Below are positions 1-9,500 of a stretch of DNA of 64,000 nucleotides, piece after piece. Where the stretch lies: NCBI RefSeq assembly GCF_000695095.2, contig NZ_CP011454.1, positions 3,906,001 to 3,970,000 of the forward strand. The letters are read 5' to 3'. A program made the position numbers and the translations under genes. The stretch's first letter is position 1, and each line of letters begins with the position of its first letter. The stretch comes from Gemmatimonas phototrophica. Its GTDB lineage: Bacteria; Gemmatimonadota; Gemmatimonadetes; Gemmatimonadales; Gemmatimonadaceae. The notes beneath the pieces are model-generated. The model worked only from the letters and a program-made list of their open reading frames with translations, was not told where the DNA came from and searched no databases.

Positions 1-1063
1 GGAGAGACTGCAGGGAGTCATCAGGGCTTTCCAGATTGACGCCAGGCGCACGGTACAATCCCCACTGGGAGGCTTTCCCGGTGAGCAACATGTCTACAGT
101 GGGGACTCCAAAGGCTGCCGCGGCGTGCGCCACACTGGTGTCGGGAGTAAACAGCACGTTGGCGCGCGACACGACCGCGAACGCGTCACGCAGGGAGTGT
201 GTGGCGACGTACCGCCCCTGCGTGGTTGCCGCGAGAGACTCTCCCAACGCCCGATCGTGCGGCGCCGACATGATGCAGAGTTGCAGGTCGGGGGTCACCG
301 TGCGCGCGGAGTTAATGACGGCGGCGTAGGAGGCGAGTGGCCACCGGCGCGACGTTTTGCCGGCCGAGATATTCACAAGCAACCGAAGCCGTGACTCGGT
401 CGTCGCGGCGGACTCGCGGGCGGCGTTCCACACGCTCTCGGCCTGGGCACTCTCGTCATCCCGCAGCACCAGAACGGGGCGGGGATCCCGCAGCGCGGCA
501 TCGGTACGAAATGGTGCCACGAACAGCGCCAGATGATCAACGATGTGCGCCTCGAGCGGCAGCGAGGGCGTGGCCGGGGAAAAGATCTCGTCGATCCCCC
601 GCCCCGACGTGCCCACACGGCGACGCGCGCCCGAAGCCAGCATGAGCATCAGCGTGGTCACCGAGGGTGCCGTGGGCATGCAATCCACGACAACGTCGTA
701 ATCTTTCGCCCGCATCTCCCTCACGATGCGCCACACGTGCGACCACCGTGAGCGGTCGAGCACCAGCACCTCGCGCACTTGCGGTTCGTGCGCCAGCACC
801 GGCGCATTGGCAGGTGACGCCAGGACGTCCAGCACCACGCCGGGGGCACTGCCAATGGCACGCAGGACGCCCGTGGAGACGATCATGTCGCCGATGCGAT
901 CGGGGCGCAGAAACAGGACACGTTGCGGCCCGGGACGACGTGGCGTAGCTGGATACCGCGTTCGCAGCCGATCGCGACCGCGCAACAGCGCGGCGAAGAG
1001 GCGCACCATGCGCCGCCGCCACCAGAGCTCCAGTCGTCGGCCCACCCGTTGGTCAGCGGACAT
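1..1063 (-). CDS. Glycosyltransferase family 9 (heptosyltransferase-like), 3' end cut by window edge
   Basis: The reading frame is open from an ATG at 1063 through base 1, giving about 354 visible residues; the C-terminus lies outside the window. An in-frame stop lies six codons before the ATG, so this start (or a nearby non-ATG codon) is real. The N-terminal part has the ADP-heptose transferase signature RVLFLRPDRIGDMIVSTGVL near residues 48-67. Near residue 315 is the donor-site motif FTPDTSVAHAAAAFGVPTV, which is typical of GT9 enzymes. These enzymes add heptose or related sugars to lipopolysaccharide core at the cytoplasmic face. The hldD epimerase at 9736 could supply the donor. No clear ribosome binding site precedes the ATG. 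The exact sugar specificity cannot be read from the sequence. Confidence 0.85.
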   Translation of the reverse strand, partial: MSADQRVGRRLELWWRRRMVRLFAALLRGRDRLRTRYPATPRRPGPQRVLFLRPDRIGDMIVSTGVLRAIGSAPGVVLDVLASPANAPVLAHEPQVREVLVLDRSRWSHVWRIVREMRAKDYDVVVDCMPTAPSVTTLMLMLASGARRRVGTSGRGIDEIFSPATPSLPLEAHIVDHLALFVAPFRTDAALRDPRPVLVLRDDESAQAESVWNAARESAATTESRLRLLVNISAGKTSRRWPLASYAAVINSARTVTPDLQLCIMSAPHDRALGESLAATTQGRYVATHSLRDAFAVVSRANVLFTPDTSVAHAAAAFGVPTVDMLLTGKASQWGLYRAPGVNLESPDDSLQSL

Positions 1064-1293
1064 ATTCAGCCTGCGCAGTCACTGAGGGTCGTTGGAGACC
1101 ATCTATTCCTTCCCTGCGAAGGACACTGGGATTTTCGCAGAAATGGCACAACATTCATTTAACTTAACGTCGTTTTTCTAAATGCAACACCCACTGGCAC
1201 AATAACAATCCGGAGGCACGTGGGGCGACTGCTGATGAGGAACCGGGCTCGCGCGCGTCGTCCCGCTAAGGTGCGGCCACCGCCGCAACCGAC

Positions 1294-1713
1294 TTAGAGC
1301 TTGTGCGTCGACAGCAGCAGACTGGTTTCGGTATTGGCGACACCGCGCACCTTGCCGATCTGCCGGAGGACTTCGTCGAACTCCTGCAGGGTGTCCGTTG
1401 CGAGTTCGGCGACAATGTCCCAGCGCCCGTTGGTGGTGTGCAGGGCGCGCACCTCGGGGTAGCCGCGCAACGTGCGCAGCACCTGATCGGCGTCTCCTTC
1501 CGTGCGCACCATCGTGATGGCCCGAATGCGATGGGACGCTGCTTCCGGCGTGGTGCGCACGGTGAACCCCAGCAGGATGCGCTCCTCAAGCAGCTTGTCG
1601 ATGCGGTTCTGCACCGTCCCGCGCGACACTTTGAGCTGCGTGGCGAGAGTGGAAATCGGTATGCGGGCGTTGGCGCGAAGCAGCGAAATGAGCTGGGTGT
1701 CGAGGGTGTCCAT
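1294..1713 (-). CDS. Lrp/AsnC-family transcriptional regulator
   Basis: This is a 139-residue protein, a normal length for the family. Residues 1-50 form an AsnC-type helix-turn-helix (LDTQLISLLRANARIPISTLA, then a recognition helix around VSRGTVQNRIDKL). Residues 65-139 form the RAM/AsnC ligand-binding alpha-beta domain, which in this family binds amino acids and drives oligomerisation. The gene is divergent from the arginase/ornithine aminotransferase operon. A set of half-sites at 1728, 1749 and 1770 lies in the shared promoter region. The likely job, inferred from position, is control of arginine catabolism in response to arginine or ornithine, with autoregulation. Confidence 0.93.
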   Translation of the reverse strand: MDTLDTQLISLLRANARIPISTLATQLKVSRGTVQNRIDKLLEERILLGFTVRTTPEAASHRIRAITMVRTEGDADQVLRTLRGYPEVRALHTTNGRWDIVAELATDTLQEFDEVLRQIGKVRGVANTETSLLLSTHKL

Positions 1714-1727
1714 TGGCGTCTTTATTG

Positions 1728-1778
1728 AAACTGCAGAGATGACCTTACAAACTGTTCAGCAAAGATGAGCAGTTTGTA
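1728..1778. promoter_or_regulatory. Candidate Lrp-type operator: three phased AAACTG half-sites
   Basis: The hexamer AAACTG occurs at 1728-1733 and 1749-1754, and its reverse complement CAGTTT at 1770-1775. The hexamer starts are exactly 21 bp apart, about two helical turns, so all three face one side of the DNA. The last two extend to a perfect 9-bp inverted repeat (1746-1754 and 1770-1778). The site sits between the divergent regulator and arginase genes, which suits a multimeric Lrp/AsnC protein. Function is inferred from position and symmetry. Confidence 0.55.
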
Positions 1779-1847
1779 CGACTGATTGCAATATTTGTGC
1801 ATTTTTCTGTCTTGTTGCTGGCACAGGAAACGCGGCATTCTGTGTTC

Positions 1848-2783
1848 ATGATGACTTCAGCCCTTAGTCGACCGCCGCACTCAGGCACGGTCCAGCTCAT
1901 TGGGGTACCCCTCGACCTTGGCGCCAGTCGCCGCGGCGTCGACATGGGCCCCTCGGCGATGCGGGTCTCCAGCCTCGTGCGGCAGTTGGAGCGTTTGGGC
2001 ATCGTGGTCCAGGACACGGGCAATGTGACCGTGCCCGACCGAAGCGCGCTGGACGACAGCCCCACCGCCTTTCTCGACGCCATTACCGGCGTCTGCGCAA
2101 ACCTGGCCCAGCGAACGGCCGCCGCCGTTCGCAGTGGCGTGCGCCCGCTGGTCTTGGGGGGCGATCACTCGCTGGCCGCCGGCTCCGTCGCGGGCACGGC
2201 CACGGCACTGCACGAGCGCGGCCAGCGCACGGGACTCATCTGGCTCGACGCCCACGCCGACATCAACACACCGGTCACGAGCCTCAGTGGCAACGTGCAC
2301 GGCATGCCGGTGGCGCACCTGCTGGGCTATGGCCATGCACCGCTGGCCGGTCTCAGTGCCGCTTCGCCGGCAGTGCTGCCCGAGCATCTGGTCTACGTGG
2401 GGCTGCGCGATCTTGACGACGCCGAAAAGGCATTCATACGCGAGCTCAAAATCACGGCCTTCACCATGCGCGACATCGATGAGCGCGGGCTGCGCGCCGT
2501 GATGAACGACGCCGTACGCATCGCCACCACCGGCACCGGTGGGGTGCACCTCTCCTGCGACGCCGACTGGATTGATCCGCAGGAAGCCCCCGGTGTGGGA
2601 ACGCCGGTGCGCGGCGGCGCCACACTGCGCGAGGCGCATCTCGCCATGGAAATCATTCACGACACCGGCGCCCTGGTGGCGATGGATCTCGTGGAGATCA
2701 ACCCGATTCTCGACTCCCGCAACGCGACGGCAGAACTCGCGGCGGAACTCATTGCCAGCGCCTTCGGGCGACACATTCTCTAG
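1848..2783 (+). CDS. rocF: Arginase
   Basis: Hydrolyses L-arginine to ornithine and urea with a binuclear manganese centre in the cytoplasm. With the ATG at 1848 the protein has 311 residues, normal for arginase; a second ATG follows at 1851, and an upstream in-frame ATG at 1797 would add an unlikely 17-residue extension. The start of the fold carries GVPLDLGASRRGVDMGPSAM. The metal ligands are visible: GGDHS (His about 107), DAHAD (about 134-138) and SCDADWIDP (Asp about 238 and 240). The gene is followed after 9 bp by ornithine aminotransferase, so the pair converts arginine to glutamate semialdehyde. Nearest alternative is an agmatinase-type ureohydrolase, but the LGASRRGVDMGP segment favours arginase. 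Confidence 0.93.
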   Translation: MMTSALSRPPHSGTVQLIGVPLDLGASRRGVDMGPSAMRVSSLVRQLERLGIVVQDTGNVTVPDRSALDDSPTAFLDAITGVCANLAQRTAAAVRSGVRPLVLGGDHSLAAGSVAGTATALHERGQRTGLIWLDAHADINTPVTSLSGNVHGMPVAHLLGYGHAPLAGLSAASPAVLPEHLVYVGLRDLDDAEKAFIRELKITAFTMRDIDERGLRAVMNDAVRIATTGTGGVHLSCDADWIDPQEAPGVGTPVRGGATLREAHLAMEIIHDTGALVAMDLVEINPILDSRNATAELAAELIASAFGRHIL

Positions 2784-2792
2784 GATCTCCTC

Positions 2793-4010
2793 ATGGCCAC
2801 CGCTACGATGTCTCCCACCACGGATTTCATTGCACGCGAGGACGCGTGGGGCGCGCACAACTATCACCCGCTGGACCTTGTGATTGCCGAGGCCAAGGGG
2901 GCGTGGGTCACCGATGTGGAAGGGAATCGCTACCTCGATTGTCTCAGCGCCTACAGCGCGGTGAATCAGGGGCACTGCCATCCGCGGCTGTTGCGCACGC
3001 TCGTTGAACAGGCATCGCGTGTGACGCTCACCTCGCGTGCCTTCCGCAACGATCAGCTGGGCGGGTTCTGCGAGGACCTGGCACAGTTGTGTGGCATGGA
3101 GATGGTGCTCCCCATGAACACCGGCGCGGAAGCGGTGGAAACCGCCATCAAGGCCGCCCGTCGCTGGGGGTATCGCACCAAGGGCATTCCCGACGGCCAG
3201 GCGCAAATCATTGCCTTCGAGAACAACTTCCACGGGCGCACGACCACCATTGTGGGGTTCTCCAGTGAGCCGGCCTATCGGGCGCAGTTCGGGCCGTTCG
3301 CGCCGGGGTTCGTGCTGGTTCCGTTTGGTGATCTGGACGCGGTACGACGCGCGATGAACGCCAATACCTGCGCGGTGCTCATTGAGCCCATTCAATGCGA
3401 AGCGGGCGTGCTCATGCCGCCCGATGGCTTTCTGCCGGCACTCTCCGCACTGTGCGCCGAGCAGCAGGTGCTGCTCATGGCAGACGAAATCCAGACGGGA
3501 CTCGGGCGCACGGGCACGCTCTTCGCCTGCGATCACGAGGGCGTTACCCCCGACGTCTATATCCTTGGCAAGGCGCTCAGCGGCGGCTTCTATCCCGTGT
3601 CGGCCGTGGTGTCGCGGCGCGAGGTGCTGGAGGTATTCGGCCCGGGGTCACATGGCAGCACGTTTGGTGGCAATCCACTCGGCTGCGCGGTGGCGCGAGA
3701 GGCCATGCGCGTGTTGCACGACGAGGCGCTGGTGGAACGCAGTGCTACCGAAGGGGCGTGGTTGCTGGAGCAGCTGCGAACGCTGCGTCATCCGGCCATC
3801 AAGGCGGTGCGTGGGCGAGGACTCATGTGTGCCATTGAACTGCACGAAGCGGCGCGCCCCTACTGTGAAGCGCTGCAGACACGCGGCGTCTTGTGCAAGG
3901 AGACGCACAGCACGGTGATACGCCTGTCACCACCGCTGGTGGTGGCGCACGACGATCTGGTGTGGGCGGTGGAGCAGCTGCGGGCGGTGTTCGACGAACA
4001 AGACCGTTAA
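2793..4010 (+). CDS. rocD: Ornithine aminotransferase
   Basis: Class III PLP-dependent aminotransferase of 405 residues. It transfers the delta-amino group of ornithine to 2-oxoglutarate, giving glutamate-5-semialdehyde and glutamate. The N-terminus has the ornithine aminotransferase pattern GAHNYHPLDLVIAEAKGAWV and a YSAVNQGHCHPR segment. The PLP lysine is Lys260 in ILGKALSGGFYPVSAV, preceded by the cofactor aspartate in LLMADEIQTGLGRTG. The start lies 9 bp after the arginase stop, so the two are almost certainly cotranscribed under the same upstream regulator. The downstream side ends in a long hairpin (4017-4117) before the convergent lipoprotein gene. Confidence 0.95.
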   Translation: MATATMSPTTDFIAREDAWGAHNYHPLDLVIAEAKGAWVTDVEGNRYLDCLSAYSAVNQGHCHPRLLRTLVEQASRVTLTSRAFRNDQLGGFCEDLAQLCGMEMVLPMNTGAEAVETAIKAARRWGYRTKGIPDGQAQIIAFENNFHGRTTTIVGFSSEPAYRAQFGPFAPGFVLVPFGDLDAVRRAMNANTCAVLIEPIQCEAGVLMPPDGFLPALSALCAEQQVLLMADEIQTGLGRTGTLFACDHEGVTPDVYILGKALSGGFYPVSAVVSRREVLEVFGPGSHGSTFGGNPLGCAVAREAMRVLHDEALVERSATEGAWLLEQLRTLRHPAIKAVRGRGLMCAIELHEAARPYCEALQTRGVLCKETHSTVIRLSPPLVVAHDDLVWAVEQLRAVFDEQDR

Positions 4011-4016
4011 CAGAAA

Positions 4017-4117
4017 AGCTCTCCCGGAGGTCTCGGAGGGACGGAGGTCACGGAGAACAGCACATGCCGTCGCTGCTTGCCCCGTGACCTCCGTCCCTCC
4101 GTGTCTCCGTGAGAGCT
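4017..4117. repeat. Long interrupted hairpin between convergent genes (terminator or dispersed repeat)
   Basis: A perfect 19-bp inverted repeat (4035-4053 with 4082-4100) is flanked by outer arms 4017-4029 and 4105-4117 with one mismatch in 13. The whole element spans about 101 nt in the 153-bp gap between rocD and the convergent lipoprotein gene. The arms are built from short GGAGG/ACGGAGG-like units. No T-run follows, so it is not a textbook intrinsic terminator. It may terminate from both sides or be a copy of a dispersed palindromic repeat. Confidence 0.6.
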
Positions 4118-4163
4118 GTTCATACCCACTCAGCCAGGCGCCGAAGCCTGGCCGGCCAAACAC

Positions 4164-4940
4164 TTACCGATTCACAGAGTTATCCAGGAACGGGCGGTTG
4201 GTGGCCGTGGTTGACGTGACCGTCATATCACCACGCGCCGTAATCGTGTAGACGCGACCCGCAATGAATGACACGCCGGTGCGGGAAATGGCGTTCGTCG
4301 TTGCCCCGGCGGTACGGGCGAACAAATCGTACGCGCCTGCTGGCAGTGCCACGAATGCTCCGCCGGCCTTGTAGGCTACCGACGCACCCACCGTGACATC
4401 GGCTGTGGCCGTAGAGCTGCGCGCGGACAGCTGCATGGGCTGTGAGTTGGGGCTCGCGTTGACGAAGCGCACCAAGGCACTGGTGTAATCGAACGCCGTG
4501 GGGAAGGCATCTTCCACCACAAAGCCTTCCACCTGCTTCGTGGTGGTGTTGTAGAACCCGCTCAAATACACCGAGTAGGCCTTACCGGCCTCCAGCGTAC
4601 CGGCGATGGTGGAGATGGGCAGGTCCTTGTCTACCGTAGCGGAGATTCGTCCGGAGAAGCTGGCCGCGCCGGCCGGCAGGTCCACGTACAGGTTGCCCGC
4701 CGCCACGGCGCCGTAGGCTACCCCCGTGGTCGCCTCGGCGGTGGTCGTGGAGGAAATGGCCGTGACCTTGGTGGTGCCGTTGTAAAAGTTCACCGGCGGC
4801 GCATTGATGCCGAAGTTGAAGAACTTCACCCGGGCACCGGTCGTGGGCTCGGTAATGCTGTCGATCTGCACGGCGTTCTTGTCACATCCCGCAAGGGCGA
4901 CGAAGCCGAGCAGCATCGCAAAAGATCGGATGGTCTTCAT
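4164..4940 (-). CDS. DUF4397-type surface or periplasmic lipoprotein
   Basis: A 258-residue predicted lipoprotein: a short basic N-terminus, a hydrophobic stretch and the lipobox LAGC with Cys near residue 19. The mature part has two DUF4397-like modules. One begins around ARVKFFNFGINAPPVNFY (about 36-55) and the second around VRFVNASPNSQPMQL (about 157), each followed by a phrase of the type LPAGAYDLFARTAG. DUF4397 proteins are beta-rich exported proteins of unknown function. It is the last gene of an apparent SusC/SusD operon, 6 bp after the SusD stop, so it is plausibly an accessory lipoprotein of that transporter. Substrate unknown. Confidence 0.8.
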   Translation of the reverse strand: MKTIRSFAMLLGFVALAGCDKNAVQIDSITEPTTGARVKFFNFGINAPPVNFYNGTTKVTAISSTTTAEATTGVAYGAVAAGNLYVDLPAGAASFSGRISATVDKDLPISTIAGTLEAGKAYSVYLSGFYNTTTKQVEGFVVEDAFPTAFDYTSALVRFVNASPNSQPMQLSARSSTATADVTVGASVAYKAGGAFVALPAGAYDLFARTAGATTNAISRTGVSFIAGRVYTITARGDMTVTSTTATNRPFLDNSVNR

Positions 4941-4946
4941 CGCTGA

Positions 4947-6542
4947 TTACGGTTGAGTGATCCAGAGCGGCTTCGTATGGAAATCGAGTTCAAGCCCGCC
5001 GATGACCTGGAGGGCGTCGCGATTCCACACGTATTCCGAGTTGAAACGGGCACGGATACGCTGCACGATCTTGCCATTGTTGTCGGGGAACAACACCGCC
5101 GGCGTGGAGAACCCGGGGTAGATCTGTGTACCCGTGACCGGATCGAGGCCGGTGTAATTGTAGCGACGCATATCCATCCACGTTTCCACGTGGCCCCAGG
5201 CCCACTGGGCGATGTACTTCTGCGACATGATCTGCGAAAGCGTCAGATTGCCGGCGGTAGGAATGATGCTCGCATTCGCCAGGAAGGCACTCTTTTCGGA
5301 CGCACTGATGGCCGTCACCGCCTGCCCGTCGTCGGTATTGCGCGCGTTCACGAAATCGATGTGTGACGAGACCCCATTGGTATACGCGGCAAGTGCCAGG
5401 GCCCGGTTCCCGGCCTTGTACGCCGCCTCTGCCTTGATGAACTGCAGCTGCGAATACGTCATGATGGGGAAGCGGCTCTTGTCGGCAAACAGGTAGCGCG
5501 ACGGGAGCCCGGCACCGGCGGTACCAACCGAACCGAAGAAGTTGTTGGGACGCTGCGTAAGGGGCAACGCCGTAACGCCGCTGTTCGGATCCCATCCGCG
5601 GTACACGCCATCAGGAGCGGGGGACAGCATCCGTGAAAGCCGCGGATCGACGACCCCGCCGAACGCCGTACCGTTGAGCAGCCCGAGGACGAACAACGTT
5701 TGACGGTAGCTGTTGATGTTGCCGCGGCGCGGCCCCCAGAAGTTACCGTCGGCATTGTCGGCGCTGGTGCCCGAATACGGCAGCAAGGCATCGTCGGCAT
5801 TGCTCGTGAACGACTGGTCGATTGCCGCAATCACGTCCTGCGATTTGTACGAGGACTTGTTGCTGAAATGATTCAGCGCCATGCCCTTGAGGCCGTATGC
5901 GAACTTGAGCCACTTCGTGCGGTCTCCACCGTACACACGATCATAACGCGACAAGTACGCCTGGTTCACCGCCCCGTCAGTGCGCGACAGGTTGGCGATG
6001 GCCGAATCGAGCAGGCGGTTCACTTCCTGATAGGCGAACTCCTGCGTGTCGTAATTGAACGTGAACTTCGACTGATCAAACGCTTCCTTGATGATCAGCT
6101 CACCATGCACGTCGGTGACCTTGAGCCAGCCCCACGCCTTGATCACCTGCCCAATTCCGAGCAAGTCCCAGCGCTCTTCGGCGCCGGCAAGGCGGTTCAT
6201 GTCGACGAGGTTCTGACCAATGCTCCAGTACACGTCACGCCAGAGCTGTCCGCCGTTATCGCTGGAGGGGTCGTAGCCCATGCGATCCCAGGTGCTGGGG
6301 AGCGTGGCGCCGGATGGCAGGGTCCAGTTCTGCGTGAAGCGGCCAATGAACCGGCCGTCGAACTGCTCAGACGTGGACACCCAGTGCAGGATCGGCGCGA
6401 GGTAGAGATTCGCCGAGACGGTTTGCGGCGCGTTCGGATTTTCGTTGACGTCCAGGAAGTTCTGACAGCTGGCCGTCACGGCAAGGGCGCCAACCAGCAG
6501 CGCGCCGCGGGCAATTTTCATGGTCGGAAGTGAAGGGCGCAT
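4947..6542 (-). CDS. SusD/RagB-family nutrient-binding outer-membrane lipoprotein
   Basis: A 531-residue lipoprotein of the SusD-like type. After the start, MKIARGALLVGALAVTASC gives a signal peptide ending in a lipobox cysteine. It is followed by the typical QNFLDVNENPNAPQ opening and a helical TPR-rich fold with KAWGWLKVTDVHGE and a C-terminal KYIAQWAWGHVETWMDMRRY region. SusD proteins cap a SusC channel and bind the substrate at the cell surface. The ATG at 6542 lies 2 bp from the SusC stop and has a GGGG stretch about 8 bp upstream; a second ATG at 6521 is possible. The absence of glycoside hydrolases nearby makes a peptide or other non-glycan substrate as likely as a glycan. Confidence 0.9.
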   Translation of the reverse strand: MRPSLPTMKIARGALLVGALAVTASCQNFLDVNENPNAPQTVSANLYLAPILHWVSTSEQFDGRFIGRFTQNWTLPSGATLPSTWDRMGYDPSSDNGGQLWRDVYWSIGQNLVDMNRLAGAEERWDLLGIGQVIKAWGWLKVTDVHGELIIKEAFDQSKFTFNYDTQEFAYQEVNRLLDSAIANLSRTDGAVNQAYLSRYDRVYGGDRTKWLKFAYGLKGMALNHFSNKSSYKSQDVIAAIDQSFTSNADDALLPYSGTSADNADGNFWGPRRGNINSYRQTLFVLGLLNGTAFGGVVDPRLSRMLSPAPDGVYRGWDPNSGVTALPLTQRPNNFFGSVGTAGAGLPSRYLFADKSRFPIMTYSQLQFIKAEAAYKAGNRALALAAYTNGVSSHIDFVNARNTDDGQAVTAISASEKSAFLANASIIPTAGNLTLSQIMSQKYIAQWAWGHVETWMDMRRYNYTGLDPVTGTQIYPGFSTPAVLFPDNNGKIVQRIRARFNSEYVWNRDALQVIGGLELDFHTKPLWITQP

Positions 6543-6544
6543 GA

Positions 6545-9500
6545 TCAGTACCCCAGCGTGATGCCGAACGAGAATCCGCGCGGCATGGGGAAGTTGCCGA
6601 AGTCGATGCCAACGGCACCCGAACCACCCACAGCGGCGGTGTTACCGTTCACAATGGGGTCGAGCCCGGAGTAGTTGGTGAAGAGCAGCAGGTCGGTGCC
6701 GCGTACGAACGCACTGGCCCGGCGGGCCTGCAGATACTTGCCCGGCAGCTCCATGCGCACCGTGATGTCACGCAGGCGCACCCAGTTGATGTTCTTCTCC
6801 ACAAACAGCTCTTCGCTCATGGCGGTGTAGAAGCCCGGCTGCACCTGCGGAATGACCACGATGTTGTTCGGCGTGGGCGTGGCGCTATTCTGCTTGCCGT
6901 CACGCAGCACGCCGGGAATGATCCGTGGCGTTTCGCGATCCAGCGTCTGCATGGACAGGCCGCGCGCCGTGAGCAGGTGCTGCGTGGCGTTGAACACATC
7001 GCCGCCGCGGCGGAAGTCCCACAGCATGGAGATCGTGGCCTTCTTGTACTTGATGTTGTTCGTCACGCCCATCGTCCACAGCGGCTGTCGGTCGTAGCCC
7101 GCATCAATGAACGCCGTGCTGCGAATCGGGAGCCCCGTGGTGGGATCGATGAGCAGCTTGCCTTCGGTATTGCGCTGATAGAACAGGCCGGTCATGGAAC
7201 GCGTGGACAGCCTGGGCGCGACCCCGTTGCGGATGTTGCCGTACAGCCATGTGTCCGACACATAGGACTCGGGGAGCGCGTTGGGCAGCGCCACTACGCG
7301 GCCCTTGGCCTGTTCGTAGTTGGCAATCACTTCCCACGAGAGGTTGTTCGTCCGCACGGGCATGGCCCGCGCGACCACTTCCACACCCGTGTTCTTGGTC
7401 CGCGCCCCGTTCAGGTTGAACAGAATGAAACCCGTGCCGTAGCTGCCACGAATGTCATTGACGATCTGGTCGCGCGTCTGCTTGCTGTAGTACGTCGCGT
7501 CGAGCCCGAGGCGATCGTCGAACATCGACATTTCAAAGCCCCCTTCGGCCGACTCGGCGAACTCCGGCTTGAGGCCAAGATTCGGACCGGTGAAGCCATA
7601 GCCATAGCCCCCGCCGGTGGTCGTCTTGGATTCGAGTGCCGGTCGGTAGGCGTACGGGCGAGCATCACGCCCCACCTGCGCCCAGCTGGAGCGCAGCTTG
7701 AGCGTCATGTGACGGCCGATGGCCGGCACGGCATCCGAAAGAATGAAGCTGCTCTGGACGGAGGGGTAGAAGAACGAGTTGCGTTCCACCGGAATCGTGG
7801 AGGTCCAGTCGTTGCGGCCGGTTACCGTGACGAACCACAGATCCTTGAACCCCACCTGCGCCTGCCCGAAGACACTCACGAGGCGACGCTGCGCGATCGT
7901 GGTGCGCGCAAAACGGGTGGCCACGTCGGTGTTGTTGATGGACACGAAGTTCGGGTCGAGCCAATTGCGGCCGCTTTCGGCGTTCACCGTGGACTTGGAA
8001 TCGCTCAGCGCGTGGCCGAGCAGGCCGGAGAACGAGAAGTTCTTGCCGACATCCCGACGGTTGATGTTGAAGAGCGTCTGCGTGTTGATGTTCCGCGTCA
8101 CGTCCACGGCGTTGTCCAGAATGCCGTTGTTGTTGAAGCCCACCGCGCTTTCCGGGTGGCGGACGATGAGGTTGGAATTGGTATAGTTGTCAACGCCGAT
8201 GTTGGTCTTAATGTAGCCCCACGAAAACGGCGTGACGGTCAGACCGAGGTTCGGAAAGAAACGCGTGGTGCGTGCGTCAATCTTGTTGCGGCTGATGCTG
8301 AAATACGGGTTGTCCGTTTCGCTGTTCGCGGCCAACGTCGTGATCCGGCGCCGCGTGCCGGCCGGCGACAGGAAGTCGGAGGCATCATCCGTCTGCGGCC
8401 AGAGCAGCAGCCCCAGCAGCGGACCATTGCCTCCCTTTTCCGGCTGATTGTTCTCCGACTGCATATACAGCATGGAGAGATCGGCCTTGAGGTACTTGTT
8501 CACCTGAGCCTGGGAGGCACCGGTGAGGTTTATACGCGTGAGATCCGACCCGGGGATCACACCATTATTGCGGTTGAGATTGCCCGAAATGCGGTAGTTG
8601 ACGCGATTGTCAGGCGATGCACCGCTGAACGTGAGCACATGTTGCTGCGAGATCGCGGTGCGGAAGAATCCGTCCACGTTGTCGAAGAACTGGGTACCGG
8701 CTGCATAGGGCGCGCCGAAGTACTGGAAGGACCCCAGCGTGCCACCGGTGTTGGTGGTCGGCCCGTAGATCTGCTGAATTTCGGGCTGCGCGCGCGTGGC
8801 ATCCATGCGCACCCAGTTGCTGTACTCGAAGCCCCCGGTGCCGGCCTTGCCCCGCCTGGTGGTAATCACGATCGCGCCGTTGGCGGCGTCGATGCCGTAC
8901 AGAGCGGCGGCTTCCGGGCCCTTCAGCACCACGAGGCTTTCAATATCCTCAGGATTGATGTCGGCGGCGCGGTTGGTAAAGTCTACGCCACGATTGCTGA
9001 AGGCGGTCGCCGATCCCGGCGCATCAGAGGCCAGTACGCCCGTGTTGAGCGTCTTGTTGTCGAGCGGCAAGCCGTCGACAATCATGAGCGGCTGGTTGCT
9101 GCCGCTGATGGAGCTCACACCGCGAATGGTGATGCTGGACGAGGAGCCGGGCACGCCGGAGCTGCTGGTCACATCGACACCTGCCACACGACCAGCCAGG
9201 GCGTTGATGAAGTTTTCGCGACCGGTCTGGGCGATTTCCGGCCCGCTCACGGTTTGCTGGGCGCTACCGAGGCTTCGCTTGGTGGCCGTCTGGCCAAGGG
9301 CCGTCACCACCATGGCATCGAGGTTGGCGGCGTTCTTTTCCAGTTCGATGTTGATCGTCGCCGCCGTGCCCACCAACCGTTCCTGCGGCACGTAGCCGAT
9401 GAGACGGAACTGGAGCGTCTGCCCCTGGGTGACGGTAATGGAATAGGTACCGCGTGTGTTGGTCTGCGTGATCTGGCTGGTTCCCTTCACCACGACGGAA

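Noticed and set aside
537-1022. Minus-strand frame of 161 codons at the left edge
   Set aside because: It is out of frame with the longer glycosyltransferase frame that runs off the window and carries the GT9 motifs.
1881-3536. Minus-strand open frame of 551 codons
   Set aside because: Antisense to arginase and ornithine aminotransferase, both fully supported by active-site motifs.
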